The notes under the pieces: generated by a model | Database searches by the model: none | What the model was told of the DNA's origin: nothing | Seen by the model: only the letters and a program-made list of their open reading frames with translations | Shown here: piece after piece, positions 50,966-63,242 of the stretch | Position numbering within the stretch: position 1 is the stretch's first letter | Layout: every line of letters begins with the position of its first letter | Position numbers and translations under genes: made by a program | NCBI GenBank assembly: GCA_002005505.1 | Contig: KV908605.1 | Location: 1-64,000 of the forward strand | DNA length: 64,000 nt | Direction of reading: 5' to 3' | Origin: Botryococcus braunii | Lineage: Eukaryota > Chlorophyta > Trebouxiophyceae

Positions 50966-51047
50966 AAAAACACACAAACAACAAAAAAAAAAAGAAGAAA
51001 AAAAAGAAAAAAAAAAAAGAGAGAGAAGAGAGAGAGAGAGAAAAAAA

Positions 51048-51092
<45 letters not shown>
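50914..51092. repeat. Compound (CA)n, A-rich and (GA)n tract
   Basis: CA repeats to about 50952, then A-rich DNA with scattered G and C, ending in GA repeats. Confidence 0.93.
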
Positions 51093-51096
<4 letters not shown>

Positions 51097-51294
51097 ATGG
51101 GGGTGAAGAGGGAGAAGGAGAGGAGAAAGACAGAGGCGTAAACGCTGTACTTGAGTTGATCGAAGGCACTTGGAAGGTAAAACTCTTCACCACCTCTGCT
51201 GCCATTCTTCATTCAACATTGCATGCTACATGCTCCGTATGTACGTTTCGACTCTGGCATCATGATTGTTTTTTGAACTAAGCTGTACAAGTTC

Positions 51295-51565
51295 TGAGTG
51301 CCCTTATCAGACCCCTGTGCGTTTGCTTGGTCGTGCCTTCGTTCACTTCTGCAAGCTTTTGTGGAGCACAGTTTATTACCAACTCAGATCAGAGTGTGGT
51401 TTACAGGTGACTGCAACACCCATAGTCAGTTGTTATTGCAACTAGTTCTAAGTGCCCTTATCAGACTCCTGTGCGTTTGCTTGGTCGTGCCTTCGTTGAC
51501 TTCTGCAAGCTTTTGTGGAGCACAGTTTATTGCCGACTCAGATAAGAGTGTGGTTTACAGGGAAC
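51295..51565. repeat. Direct repeat, about 119 bp, two copies
   Basis: From GAGTGCCCTTATCAGAC through CTTGGTCGTGCCTTCGTT to GAGTGTGGTTTACAGG; the copies differ at a handful of bases and are spaced about 152 bp start to start. Confidence 0.85.
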
Positions 51566-51734
51566 AACATCTATTCACAAAATCTGGAAAGTAATTAACG
51601 ATGATGCCATTTGCTGAAACTTACACGCCCCAAAACGTTTTTTTACAATAGACTAACAGGATTCATTGAAATGGCCATCACGACTGGTAGCATACACACT
51701 AATAAACGCCACAAAATAACACCCTGATGGTGCA

Positions 51735-51839
51735 GTCACCCTGCAATCAATCTCATGTGTCTTCCCTAGTGTTTTTGGACACACACACACGCATACATGC
51801 ATTCCCCCCCGTACACGCACGCACGTGCGCGCACACACT
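51735..51839. repeat. Dispersed repeat, copy 2 (partner at 1928-2036)
   Basis: Same text as copy 1, ending in GTACACGCACGCACG and an ACACAC stub; lacks the long CA extension. Confidence 0.75.
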
Positions 51840-53274
51840 CAAGGGAATCATTATATAATGAAGATATATCTTCATTCGAGGCTAATTCACAGTAAGACAA
51901 CTGATATGATGCTCTCTAGATGATGCTTCTAGCTAGCCTCCCCACGTCCCTAGGGAAACAGGCCTGTTTCCAAGGACCGATATTCTGCAGAACTTCAGGC
52001 AGGGCTCTCCTTCATTGCGAGCTCTTTCACCAATTTTAATTTTGGGGGAACCTCTCTCCACCTCCCTAATCTCTGTTAGCTTCATCCTGACGCACCGAGT
52101 TTACAGATGTAACGAGTAGTGTCAACTCATTCTAAAATGGTGGGGGAGACCAATGGATGCAGACAAATTTGAACAGACAAATCTGTCAAAGGAAAAGGTC
52201 TGGGTGCCTATCTCAAGTGTACCGGGACAAACACCTTAAATTGGGAAAATTCAGCGCCGTACGCCCAATTCCCGTTTTCCAAAATGCATCCATGTGTCTC
52301 CCCCACCCCCGTACCCACCCATCCCTCTTCCCCCCCCACCACCCCCGTGCCGACCTAAAACTTTCCATATGAAATATTATGTTAGTAATAAATTATAAGT
52401 GTCCCCCGTGGTCCCAAGATCGCGTATGCATCCTGGGGGATTCCATTCTGTCATCGGGGTGTACCTGTGGCGGTTTATGCCACAGTTGTCGTGTGACTAT
52501 AAAGGTTGGAGTAACTCCACAGATGGTTATCATCTTTACCGTCGTTGAACCGAACCTGTGTGTGGAAGTTTGGTTGGGGGCCCTGGTGTTAAATATGGCC
52601 AGTATTTCACACACCGCATGCAAGCAGTGAGCCTGTGGTGTCCAGCCCGCGGCCCGCAGGCGTGTATCGTATCGAGCAGTACTAGTACAACTTGTACTTA
52701 AGAGAGGCCGTGTCCCATGGGCCTTGGGATTGACGGTCAGGGCCGCCACAGCTACAAAATCAGGAGAGGACAACCGTTGTCCTAAACTTTAATGTCCGAA
52801 ATGCACATTTTGACAATTCTGTCCTCATAGACGTGAGCTAGACTTTCATTTTTTGTGTTAAAGAGAGATCGTGGGGTTCGTGGATGTCAGGCATTGCGCA
52901 TTTGACAAATCCCATTTCTAATCATCTGGGGCATGCATATAAGATAACTTTCCTGCTTGGAAAGGCTTGCAATAGCACTTTTTGGAACTTATAGACTGCT
53001 AACCTTCGGAATTCAGTCGGCAGGCGCATAGGAGCCTCCTGGCGAAGTTGCTGAGATCTAGATCAATCCTTCACTGCAGCTGTATAAATGACGTATTGGA
53101 CATCTGTGACAAGTCAGCATGAGTCCAAGAGGTGCAAGATGAAGTCGTATGCTGCATTCTACACCTCCAGGGTCACTCGCAGATTGCTTTCAATATGACG
53201 AGCTCTTGCAGACATTGATGCAACGCTCTTCCCCAAACCACCCGATCATGCCCCCATGCGCGTCCGCCCGCACG

Positions 53275-53276
<2 letters not shown>

Positions 53277-53360
<84 letters not shown>

Positions 53361-53379
53361 AGAGAGAGAGAGAGAGAGG

Positions 53380-53471
<92 letters not shown>

Positions 53472-53500
53472 GAGAGAGTGAGAGAGAGACGGACAGACAC
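53277..53500. repeat. (CA)n-(GA)n compound microsatellite
   Basis: CA repeats 53277-53359, then GA repeats with a few GAGTGAGA units to about 53490. Followed by unannotated DNA to 53,807 with no recognised gene. Confidence 0.96.
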
Positions 53501-53807
53501 AGAGATGGATGGGGGGGGGGCAGCGTGGGCGCGAAGGGCGGGAAAGAGCATCTCTGACTTCAACTAAGTTGCATTTTGCATTGCAGGGGCAAGGTGAGCT
53601 GAAGGTCCTGTCCGAAGTTGAGGGGCCCTAGCAGATCGTTGCAACAGTGCCCTTTGGTTCCGAGCCCCTCACGCTCCACTATTAGACCGTATTCAAGGTA
53701 CAGTTTGCAATTTCGGCGACGCGGGTTGCGAGGGCATTAATTCACAGCTTTGCACACACCCTGCTAACCCTGTTTTCTGTGGAATATTGGCTTTGCCTGT
53801 GAGTGGA

Positions 53808-53818
53808 TCCGCGCGCGC

Positions 53819-53903
<85 letters not shown>

Positions 53904-54014
53904 TGTTTGTTTGTGTGCGCGCGTGCATGTGTGTGTCTGTGTGTCTATGTGTGTGTGTGTGTGTGCGCGCGCGCGTGCGTGTGTGTACACATGTGTGCGC
54001 GCGCGCGCGCGCAC

Positions 54015-54055
<41 letters not shown>

Positions 54056-54078
54056 TGTCTGCACGCGCGCGCGCGCGC

Positions 54079-54151
<73 letters not shown>
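53808..54151. repeat. (CG)n-(GT)n alternating purine-pyrimidine tract
   Basis: About 344 bp of CG, GT and mixed alternation with few breaks (TCTGTTTGTTTG). This is the left part of the GT locus into which Gypsy-2 inserted; the right part is 61869-62106. Confidence 0.95.
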
Positions 54152-54156
<5 letters not shown>

Positions 54157-54348
54157 TGGCAAAGGAAAAGAGAGAGAGAGAGACACCAGTCAGGTTAGAG
54201 CATTCAGCGGAATCCGTTACAAGCCGGTCAGCACCGGGACTTCCTTCGACGCCAAGACGCGTGCCACTTTCCAGAGCCTTCATTTCAGGACCCGGCAGCT
54301 TCCTGCCTGAAATCCTGGCATTGGACCTGGAAGCTTCCTGCCGTTACA
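54152..54348 (-). repeat. Gypsy-2 3' LTR (left), 197 bp
   Basis: Contains only about 14 bp of GA repeat (54169-54182). The purine tract AGGGGAGGGGGAAGT (element strand, 54349-54363) abuts it and begins the internal region. Confidence 0.88.
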
Positions 54349-54775
54349 ACTTCCCCCTCCCCTACATGGGAGCGTCCTCGCTCACGTCAGAGCAGTCATC
54401 ACGAGCAAGACTCTACAAGGTAAGAGTTCCACAAGCAGAGTACAAGCCGTCTACACTCGAGCAACAATATTTTTTTACACATATAGCTTTGGCGACAAGT
54501 TTGTTGAGCCTCCAATGGTGAGGTACGCCAGGGTACGTCAGTGAGCTTTGTTCATCATCATTTATTGCTTGAAATTGTCATGGCGGGCTTCAAAGTGGAT
54601 CGATGATCTACACTTAACATCATGCGCGCGCGATACAGCTCACCGTACTGAACTTCCCACTTGTATAACAACGGGGTGACACGCGGGGAGTAACTAAGCT
54701 CTTCTCCCTCCCCCCGGCGGGCAGCCATGCTGTACCCGCAACAAACAAGTGCAGGAAAAGATCGCCTCTCCGTGT
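54349..54775 (-). other. Gypsy-2 3' untranslated region
   Basis: About 430 bp between PPT and the end of the chromodomain frame. No open frame of note. Confidence 0.5.
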
Positions 54776-55260
54776 CTAAGTCCGCCTCTGCTTAGGCGCA
54801 GTATTCGTAGTTGCTGAGGCATGCGCATTACTTCGCTTCTTAGTACCGTTGCCTGCAGCCGCGACACCTTGCGTGCGCTTCCTTGTTCCCACCTTCTCAT
54901 TGAGAGCGCGACCAGCCCAGTACTCCTGGACAACCTCTTGGGCATGTTCTATTAATCCTGCTTCTGGTTCCCATGAGTTACGCTCAGGCCGTAGCCTTTC
55001 CATTTTACCAAATATTCTTTCTTCGGCGCATGGTGCGCAGCCTTCTTCTCTCGATGTATCAGAATACACTCCACCTCGTATTCCCAATCACCATCAATCC
55101 AATCTGGCGGAGGTGAGGGAGCCACATTGACACCCTTATGATATGGCTTCAACAGCGACACATGAAACACATTGTGAATGGTGTATTCATCAGGCAACTC
55201 CAGCCTATATGCAACAGCGCCAATTCTAGCCAAAATCTTGAATGGCCCAATGAAACGAGG
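54776..55260 (-). pseudogene. Gypsy-2 integrase end and chromodomain (frameshifted)
   Basis: One frame reads IHNVFHVSLLKPYHKG, then YEVECILIHREKK and EYLVKWKGYG; the chromodomain continues in another frame as NSWEPEAGLIEHAQEVVQEY. A 1-nt shift thus cuts the chromodomain. A basic Ala/Thr-rich tail follows. Confidence 0.82.
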
Positions 55261-56259
55261 CTAAAACTTCTTGGTGCCAGGATGCTTCAAACGAATATTC
55301 TTAGTGGACAATAGTACTTCTTCCCCAACTTCATGCTCAACATGTCTGCGCCCCTGGTTAGCATAAGTGCGCTGCCTATCTTGTGCCTCAATCAGGTTGC
55401 GCTTCGCTAACGCAAGATCATCATCCAACTTTATAGCAAATCTTTTAGCCGACGGAAAAGTGGTCCCAGAAATCACTGCAAACGGCTCAATAGGATCCTC
55501 CCCATACACCAATCGGAAGGGAGTTGTGCCAACGGATTCTTGATAAGCATTGTTATAAGCAAATTCTGCGGCTGGCACATGCACATCCCAATCATGTTGG
55601 GTAGGGCTAACATAATGCCTCAACATGTCTTCCACAATGCGATTCACACGCTCATTTTGTCCATCAGTCTGTGGATGATAAGCCGTTGAAAAGACAGACC
55701 TCGTGCCCAAAATTTTAAACAACGCTTTAGTGAAGGCACTCGTGAACACCGTTCCGCGATCAGTCAACACCTCTTTAGGCATACCGTGCCCCTTAAACAC
55801 ACGATCCACAAACACATCAGCAAGACCTTCAGCAGACAGCTGATCAGTTGTTGGGATGAAATGCGCATATTTAGACAGTCTGTCCACAACCACAAGGATA
55901 GCATCATTCCCGTTTACTGTTTTGGGCAAGTCAGTAATAAAATCCATAGAGATGCTTTCCCACCTTCGTGAAGGAATTGGTAGAGGCTGCAGCAAACCAG
56001 CTGGCAGTGAGGTATCCACCTTGTTGCGCTGGCACGCATCACAAACGCGAAGAAAATCTTCAACACCTTCCCTCAGCTTCGGCCACCAAAAATACCGTTG
56101 TATTTTCTCCAACATTTTAGTCCGGCCCACATGGCCTGCCTGTGGCACTTCATGGTTTTCTTTGAGAATGGCTTCTTTGAGCTCTTTATCTTTACCATCT
56201 GCCATTTCGGGAACATACATTGCTTTTCCACGGAACCAGTAACCATCTTTAGCGACCAA
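55261..56259 (-). pseudogene. Gypsy-2 integrase
   Basis: HHCC region (HEVPQAGHVGRTKML; CDACQRNK) and DDE core (MDFITDLP; LTDRGTVFTS; TAYHPQTDGQNERVNR) are present. It ends in a stop where Gypsy-1 continues to the chromodomain. The frame overlaps that of the RNase H piece. Confidence 0.9.
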
Positions 56260-56269
56260 CTTCGCTCTT

Positions 56270-56906
56270 TGTCTTTTACGCCCATCCTTAGAAGATGATC
56301 CTTCTCATACGCGGTCCGTATGCGGTGCAACCAGTCTTCCCCCTCGGGGCACCACATGGTGAACCCATCCGGGCACGCGTCGCCCGAGTCACTTGCTGCT
56401 CCAGGGACCACCCCACCTAATGGCGGGGCCGTACCGCCTCCAGTGGAACGCGCCCCCTTGCGCGTAAGTACAGCACACCTAATACGATGACCTATGCCAC
56501 GCCCCCCCATCGCGGCCCTATGCTGAACAGAGCCCCTAGGAGTGTGCACCAAAGAACTAACGACGAACGCTGGATTCCTACTCAAAGGGTCCGCAACATT
56601 AGTACGACCGGGCTCATACTTCCACTCTTTAGAGTACATCTGGAGCAACTCCGACCACCTGGCTTGCCGAGGGCTCAAAACCGATTGGGACAGCAAAAAC
56701 GTGTTTGCTGCATGATCAGTGACCACTTCAAAGGGTTTCCCAAGCAGATAACATCGCCAATCAGTCAATGCCATACACACTGCAGCCAACTCTTGCTCGG
56801 TGACATGATTATTTCTCTCAGCATCAGAAAAGTTCCGGCTCATATAGGCACATGGGCGTCCATTTTGCTCAAGCACAGCACCAACACCATTCTTTGAGGC
56901 ATCACA
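56270..56906 (-). pseudogene. Gypsy-2 RNase H, downstream part
   Basis: It resumes at CDASKNGVGAVLEQNG after the nested insertion and contains EQELAAVCMALTDW and VTDHAANTFL. The linker to integrase follows. The first residues of the open frame (before CDASKNG) come from the insertion. Confidence 0.85.
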
Positions 56907-57763
56907 TGTCAGGCACCTGACAGACCTTATCGCGGCTGCGCCAGTACTGCCATGACCTTGCTGGAGCAATGATTTCCTCTTGGCAGCCTAGATCTTCGCC
57001 GCATGGGTCTCTGTACTGCGGCTGCGCTTAGACTTGCGAGGGTGGGTTCTGGGTTGGGAGGGTTTGGGGCTGGGAGGGTACTCCTTATGGTGTTTGTTGC
57101 CTTGCAATTAGGCTCTGTGGACCCTCTTTCAAAAAGCAGTACAGCACACAGTACAGCATAAGGTACACTGTACCTTATTTTTCTGGCTTACTGTTCTACT
57201 GTACTTGGGTTGAATGATGGGGGGGAGTAATATGGATTGGGAGCCATACCCCTTGGAATCAACTTATAGTGGTGGACAGTTCTTCCCTCGATGCGACTTT
57301 CTATTGGAAGGGAAGGCCCTTAAAGGCCATCTTCTGTGCTACTGGAGGGAATTGTTCCTCTTTTCCCTGCCTGGAGTATCTTCCAATGTCTTGTTTCTCT
57401 GCAACTTGTAATTGACCCGATGTGTGTGGGTTAATTGCGCAAGATCGGAAGGGTTTCCTTTGCCTTTTTGATCTATCTTCATGATCTGCGTTTCATGAAG
57501 AAGGGCCCTTGCCCGTCATCTTCATTCCAAGGGGGAGTGTTATGGCAATCAGCGGAAGAGTATTTGACTGAGGCAAAGAGATCCGTTCATGAAGACGAAG
57601 ATAGCGACTGACTACAATGCGTGAAGTTCTCGTCTTAAATGCGACGCAGAGCGGCCAATTATAGAATGTACGCGTTCATCTAAGTATATATGAAAACCAG
57701 AGAGAACTGTACGGGATCTCCCCATGCACGCATATGAAGTACAAGGTAATGGTTGTCTTTACA
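56907..57763 (+). mobile_element. Nested insertion in Gypsy-2 RNase H
   Basis: About 857 bp between FRVVCD and DASKNG coding text. It starts TGTCAGG, ends TTTACA and is flanked by TCACA on both sides (56902-56906, 57764-57768), fitting a 5-bp TSD. At 57529-57537 the motif AAGGGGGAG is followed by TGTTATGGC, a copia-type PPT/LTR junction, which would give an LTR of about 226 bp (57538-57763). A matching LTR at the left end is not seen, so the element type is uncertain; a deleted copia-like element is the best guess. Confidence 0.55.
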
Positions 57764-58131
57764 TCACACACGACCCGAAACTTAGGCGCATCCGGGGAGA
57801 GATCAGGCATTGCCACCACTGGGGCATTTGTGATGGCCCACTTCAACCCATCAAAGGCTTTTTGACATGCAGCAGTCCACAGCCAAGGGACACCTTTGCG
57901 CAAAAAGTGATTCAACGGGGCAGCAAGTTGACTATACCCTTGCACAAATTTCCGCGAAAAATTGCAGAGGCCCAAAAACTGTCGTACCTCTGTAGCCGTC
58001 GTCGGGAAGACCCACTTCATCACTGCTGCGACTTTATCCGGATCAATCTTGATTCCATGCTTCCCCACAATAAAGCCAAGATAGCGTAGTTCAGGCTGAC
58101 AAAAAGAACACTTCTTTAGCTTCACAAACAA
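57764..58131 (-). pseudogene. Gypsy-2 RT end and RNase H start
   Basis: FVKLKKCSFCQPELRYLGF, then TATEVRQFLGLCNFSRKFV (RT thumb) and FRVVCD, where the insertion interrupts. An in-frame TAA at 58162-58164 separates it from the main RT frame. Confidence 0.88.
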
Positions 58132-58161
58132 TTTCTCTTCACGTAGGCGCTCGAAAACTTT

Positions 58162-59106
58162 TTACAAATGCTCTTTATGCTCTTCCTCGGTTTTAGAGAA
58201 GATCAAAACATCATCAAGGTACACTACCACAAAGCCTTCAGCCACAAAGTCATGGAATACGCGATTCAGCATACGTTGAAAAGTAGCGGGGGCATTTGTC
58301 AAACCGAAGGGTAGAACTTTGAACTCATAATGGCCAAAAGGAACACGGAAAGCAGTTTTGGGAACATCTTCCTCTTGCAAGCGAATTTGGTGATAGCCAG
58401 AGAGTAAATCAAGACTTGTAAAGAACACAGCACCTTGCAGTTTATCAAGCAACTCATCAATCCGCGGGAGAGGATAACGATCAGGAATAGTAATGCGGTT
58501 TAACGCACGATTGTCGATAACCATACGCAACGTGTCATCCTTTTTCTTCACAAACAGAACAGGGCTGCTAAACGGACTGCAACTTGGTTGAATCAATCCC
58601 TGCTCAAGAAGTTCAGCAACCTGTCTCTGTGCTTCTTGAAACTCAGGTAAAGCTAAACGGTAACCAGGTCGGGATAGAGGAACATGTTCACTATACAATG
58701 GGATAGTGTGGAACAGATGTCTGTCAAGAGGTAGGCCTTCTAATTTCTCAGAAAAGACATCACTGAACTCAGCACGAAGATGTTGACAAATGGGGTGATT
58801 CAATCCACTTTTATCAGAAGGGACATCGGCCTTGTTTGTAGGCCCATAAGCAGGTTCGAACTCTTTAACATCATGATCATAATCGCTATGCCCTTCGTTA
58901 CGCGCTTCGTTGCCCTCTTGCCTATCAACATGTTCATGCCCTTGCCCATCCGAGCGTGTCTCGTTATCATGCCCTTCATTCTTGCTTACCATGCCCACAA
59001 ACACTGGACAGCCTTGCTTCATACAGCGCGCCAAATGCCTCGCAGAGATGACAGGGGACTTCTTTCTAGCGCTCTTAGCAGTAGCAGAAATGGACTTAAC
59101 AATCAC
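58162..59106 (-). pseudogene. Gypsy-2 reverse transcriptase
   Basis: 314 codons with TLRMVIDNRALNRITIPD, FTSLDLLSGYHQI, FGLTNAPATFQRMLN and the active site VVYLDDVLIFSK. An acidic, His/Asp/Glu-rich segment precedes the RT. It lies in a different frame from gag-protease. Confidence 0.92.
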
Positions 59107-59170
59107 GCCTCGCCCTCTGTTTCAAAATGTACACGTATCTTCCGCTACATCAATCTTGGCCTTATAGCGC

Positions 59171-60577
59171 TTAATTAAGGAAATCCATGCCCAACAAGAC
59201 ATCACAGTCACCAGCCAATTTTGGTAGCACATAGTAAGTATGCACACAAGGCAAAGACTTTAAAACTGTTCTCAACTTCACTTGATGCACCACTTTTGCA
59301 ATGTCACCCGTGGCCACTTCCACTTCCAATTCATCCACTTCTTGCGGGGTTATGTTCACTTTCTTAAGAAATTCTGCCGAGATGAATGAGAGTTCTCCCC
59401 CGGTATCAACTGCACAATCAGCGGTTGCCCCTGCAACCATACCGCGCAGGACCATTTGCGCTTCGGGGTGTGCTTTTCTCACCATTGATATACTGGGCCT
59501 CTTCTTGTCATACCACACTTCAAAAGACCACGGAGCCACAATTTTCTCTTCCCCATGCGCACTTTTCAAAGCTACACTTTCGTTGCGCCTCCCCTCCATA
59601 ATTCTCTCTTTACTTTTTAAAAGGGGAGCAACACTTACTGCCTTAGCGACTCGTTTGGGCAAAACAAAATAAGCGCCAATCTGACGGGCATTCTTCTTCA
59701 GGGCATTATACTCGGAGAGCACTTCATGGGCTTTTTCAGGCTTAAGCACGAACGCATACACATGACCATCTTGCAGGTTCACTTGGGGGGTATCTTCACA
59801 AACAAGAATATCAATACCAGGTCCCCATTCCAAACAAACATGAGCAGCCACAAGTTTTGAGAAAGATAAGTGTTCATACCAACCAAAGCGTCCACGCCCT
59901 CGAGGTGATCCACGCCCACTCGGTGCATTGCCGCGACCAGAATTTGGGGGACCGGCGTGATGTGCTGGGGCTTGGGGTACCTGCGCAGATCCTTGCGAGA
60001 ACCGGGGAGTCATAGGGCACTCGGACTGTTTGTGGCCAGGGAGGCCACACCCATAACAAGTGAGCGGCATGGAGTGGGATGGAGAAGACCCATGATGAAA
60101 ACCTGGGACATGGCGATGATGCGAGCGATCACCGCGATCAAAACCGCGACCACGAGCACGAAACCCACGAGCCTTAAACACACCACGCGGACGACCAAAC
60201 CCACGATCGAAACGACCAAACCCACGATAAGCATGGTGATTTGAAGGAAACATATCGGAACCGCGCGAACGAAACCCTTCAGCGACAGTATCTTTGGATG
60301 TAATCTTTCCTTCCTTCCTATCATCGAGCCCATGAGCGATCTGGTAGAGCTCCATATACGAATCAAAAGCACGGCCAGTTTTGTGATTAATTCGACACTG
60401 AGAATGCAACGATGCACGCAACCCATTCAGAAAATTCGTAACCTTCTCATTCTCAGTGACCTCCCCACCAGGCATGGAATTCAGATCGGCAAGAGCGGCG
60501 TTAAACTCCAAGGCATACTCCTGAACAGACCTCGAGCCTTGACGAACCCCCTGCCAGTGGCGGCGGGCCTCCGTCAC
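59171..60577 (-). pseudogene. Gypsy-2 gag (C-part) and protease
   Basis: 468 codons: gag helix (FNAALADLNSMPGGEV), an RG-rich RNA-binding stretch (about residues 118-155), the zinc knuckle CYGCGLPGHKQSECP and a protease with AVDTGGELSFIS and CDVLLGMDFLN. The N-terminal part of gag lies in other frames to 61,179. Confidence 0.88.
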
Positions 60578-61213
60578 CCCTACATTCTTGTCATAAAAAT
60601 CAAACAGGAATTGCTGAAAATCTTCGAAAGTAGGGGAAGGATGGGTTACGACATGCGACGACCAGTGACCCTGAATGCTTGTAGAGAGAAATGAGACGCC
60701 AACGCGAAGCTTTTGCTGGTCATCGTTGATTCCCTGTGCCTCAACACAATTCTTAACAATAGCAACCTAGTGCCTAGTGTTTTTTCCGGTGAACACCGGC
60801 GGCTTGCCTAACGCATTAGACGGAAGCTTGTGCGACACCGCAGGATCCCGAGCAACCTCCGTCATAAACCTTTCGCGCATAACTTGTAGCCGAGACAGGA
60901 CGAAAAGCAGCAAGAGCACCTATCTTTAGAAATTTAGCAGTAGCGACATAAAACTGGGCAATCGAACTAATGATCAGATCCGTATGATCGCCGACATCGT
61001 AGTTATCGCCACCTCGACCTTACACTTTGCCATCAGTTCATCAAAATCCTTCCTACGAAACCTTGGGTAGTTACTATCAAGCGTGAGATCCAGTGCATCA
61101 AGCTCGGCAATATCGCGGGCCGCCTCCAACTTCTCACAGTACGACGTAACCAACGTGGTGAAAGTAGCTGCCGACATTTTACCCAACAGGTAGATTAGCA
61201 AAACCTTGCTTTA
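60578..61213 (-). pseudogene. Gypsy-2 gag N-terminal region, degenerate
   Basis: A short frame begins MSAATFTTLVTSYCEKLEAA at 61179, close to the PBS, and is lost after about 60 codons. The rest up to 60577 is coding-like but interrupted. Confidence 0.5.
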
Positions 61214-61226
61214 CTCGCCGATACCA
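61214..61226 (-). other. Gypsy-2 primer-binding site
   Basis: TGGTATCGGCGAG on the element strand, three nucleotides inside the right LTR, identical to the Gypsy-1 site. Confidence 0.75.
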
Positions 61227-61229
61227 CCT

Positions 61230-62106
<877 letters not shown>

Positions 62107-62144
62107 GTGGCGGGGAGATGGTGGGAATAGCGGGCAGATGTGGG

Positions 62145-62151
62145 TATAAAG
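62145..62151 (+). promoter_or_regulatory. TATA-like box upstream of F-box-like copy B
   Basis: TATAAAG, same place and spacing as in copy A (3762-3768); conserved between the copies. Confidence 0.25.
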
Positions 62152-62163
62152 AACAATTAAAGT

Positions 62164-63005
62164 ATGTCTAATTACCCTGTTTGTGCACGCAGGGGGGAGG
62201 AGGACGGCACTCCGCCGCCCTGCTCGGGGGAGCTGGGCGAGTTGGTCCGCCTGCCCTACGAGCTGTGCCACGTGTTTCCCGGCCTGCCGCAGTCCACGGT
62301 CATGCAGCTTTCAAGGAGCAGCCGGCAGTGCCGGCAGGCGGCTCGAGAGGCTATCCCGCGGATACAGGCGGCGCTGGTGGCCTCCGTCGAGGACGGCTGG
62401 GGGCCGCCGTGACCGCCGCCCAGATGCGCATGCTGATGAGCCTTCTGGAGCGATTCGCTGGCTCCCGAGACATTACCACAAATGAGCCGGTGCAGCTGAC
62501 GGAAGATATGCGGGATGATACCACTTGTTACCTCACTCCAGAGGGTTACTTGAACTCCTCACCAGAGCGTCCCGGTGGCCTTACCGTAAGCTTTGCAATA
62601 TATCCGCATCCGGAGAGTGCGATTTTTAACAGGCCAGGAATGCCAGTTATTGAGATGGGGTTAGGGTTCACATTTCATGGCTTTTCCATTCATTTCAAGC
62701 AGGAGGTTGCGGGAGGGATTGTCACGCCCAGGAGCTTGGCGTGCGTGAATGAACATTGCGAGCCCCATGACATCGGACAAGCCTTGATTCTTTGTTTTCT
62801 GCCTCTATGGAGGTGCAGGGTGGTTCACTTCATTGGGCCAGTCAGGTCACTGCGTGAGTGTGTTGCCATCCTTACCGGCTGCGATGTTGTTAAGTGGCAC
62901 CACGACGACGACCACGTATGCTATACAAATGATGGCACCGACTGGGCCCTTGAGACCAGTCTGCAGGGTTGCGAAATCAATGTGCATTCTCTTGAGCGGG
63001 CTTAG
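62164..63005 (+). pseudogene. F-box-like protein, copy B (frameshifted)
   Basis: It starts in the frame of 62164 with ELGELVRLPYELCHVFPGL and LSRSSRQCRQAAREAI (F-box-like), then shifts near 62,400 (two extra bases in GGGGGCCGCCGTGACC) to the frame that runs to TAG at 63005. That frame reads AAQMRMLMSLLERFAG, GMPVIEMGLGFTFHGFSIHF, HDIGQALILCFLPLW and VVHFIGPVRSLRECVAILT. Beyond the TAG, coding-like text in the same frame (63042-63224, SRFLFPDAYLYRLGMSAQRR) hints that the ancestral protein was longer. Copy A is open at the site broken here and broken where this copy is open. Confidence 0.55.
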
Positions 63006-63242
63006 ATATCTGACGAGGGATTTTCGTGTGGGTGAATACCAATGGGACGTGGTCATTCCTCCTCAAGGTTCCTCTTCCCTGATGCATATCTATATCGTTT
63101 GGGAATGTCTGCACAGCGACGCTACAGACTGCGCAACTTTACGGGTGCGGCCGCGGGGGTTGCTGCTTCTGATAGATTGCATGGGAGCTGCGGTTTTCCA
63201 TCGTGTCAGTTTGACAATCCATGACAATCCATATGCATGTAT

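Larger units (their letters stand above)
51093..53276. other. No gene recognised
   Basis: It contains a direct repeat of about 119 bp (51295-51413 and 51447-51565), the second copy of the dispersed repeat (51735-51839) and a perfect 20-bp palindrome at 51857-51876. No coding signal is recognised. Confidence 0.5.

Noticed and set aside
51857..51876. Perfect 20-bp palindrome as a functional site
   Set aside because: It is a single AT-rich palindrome without repeats or neighbouring gene; such a palindrome can arise by chance or by local slippage.
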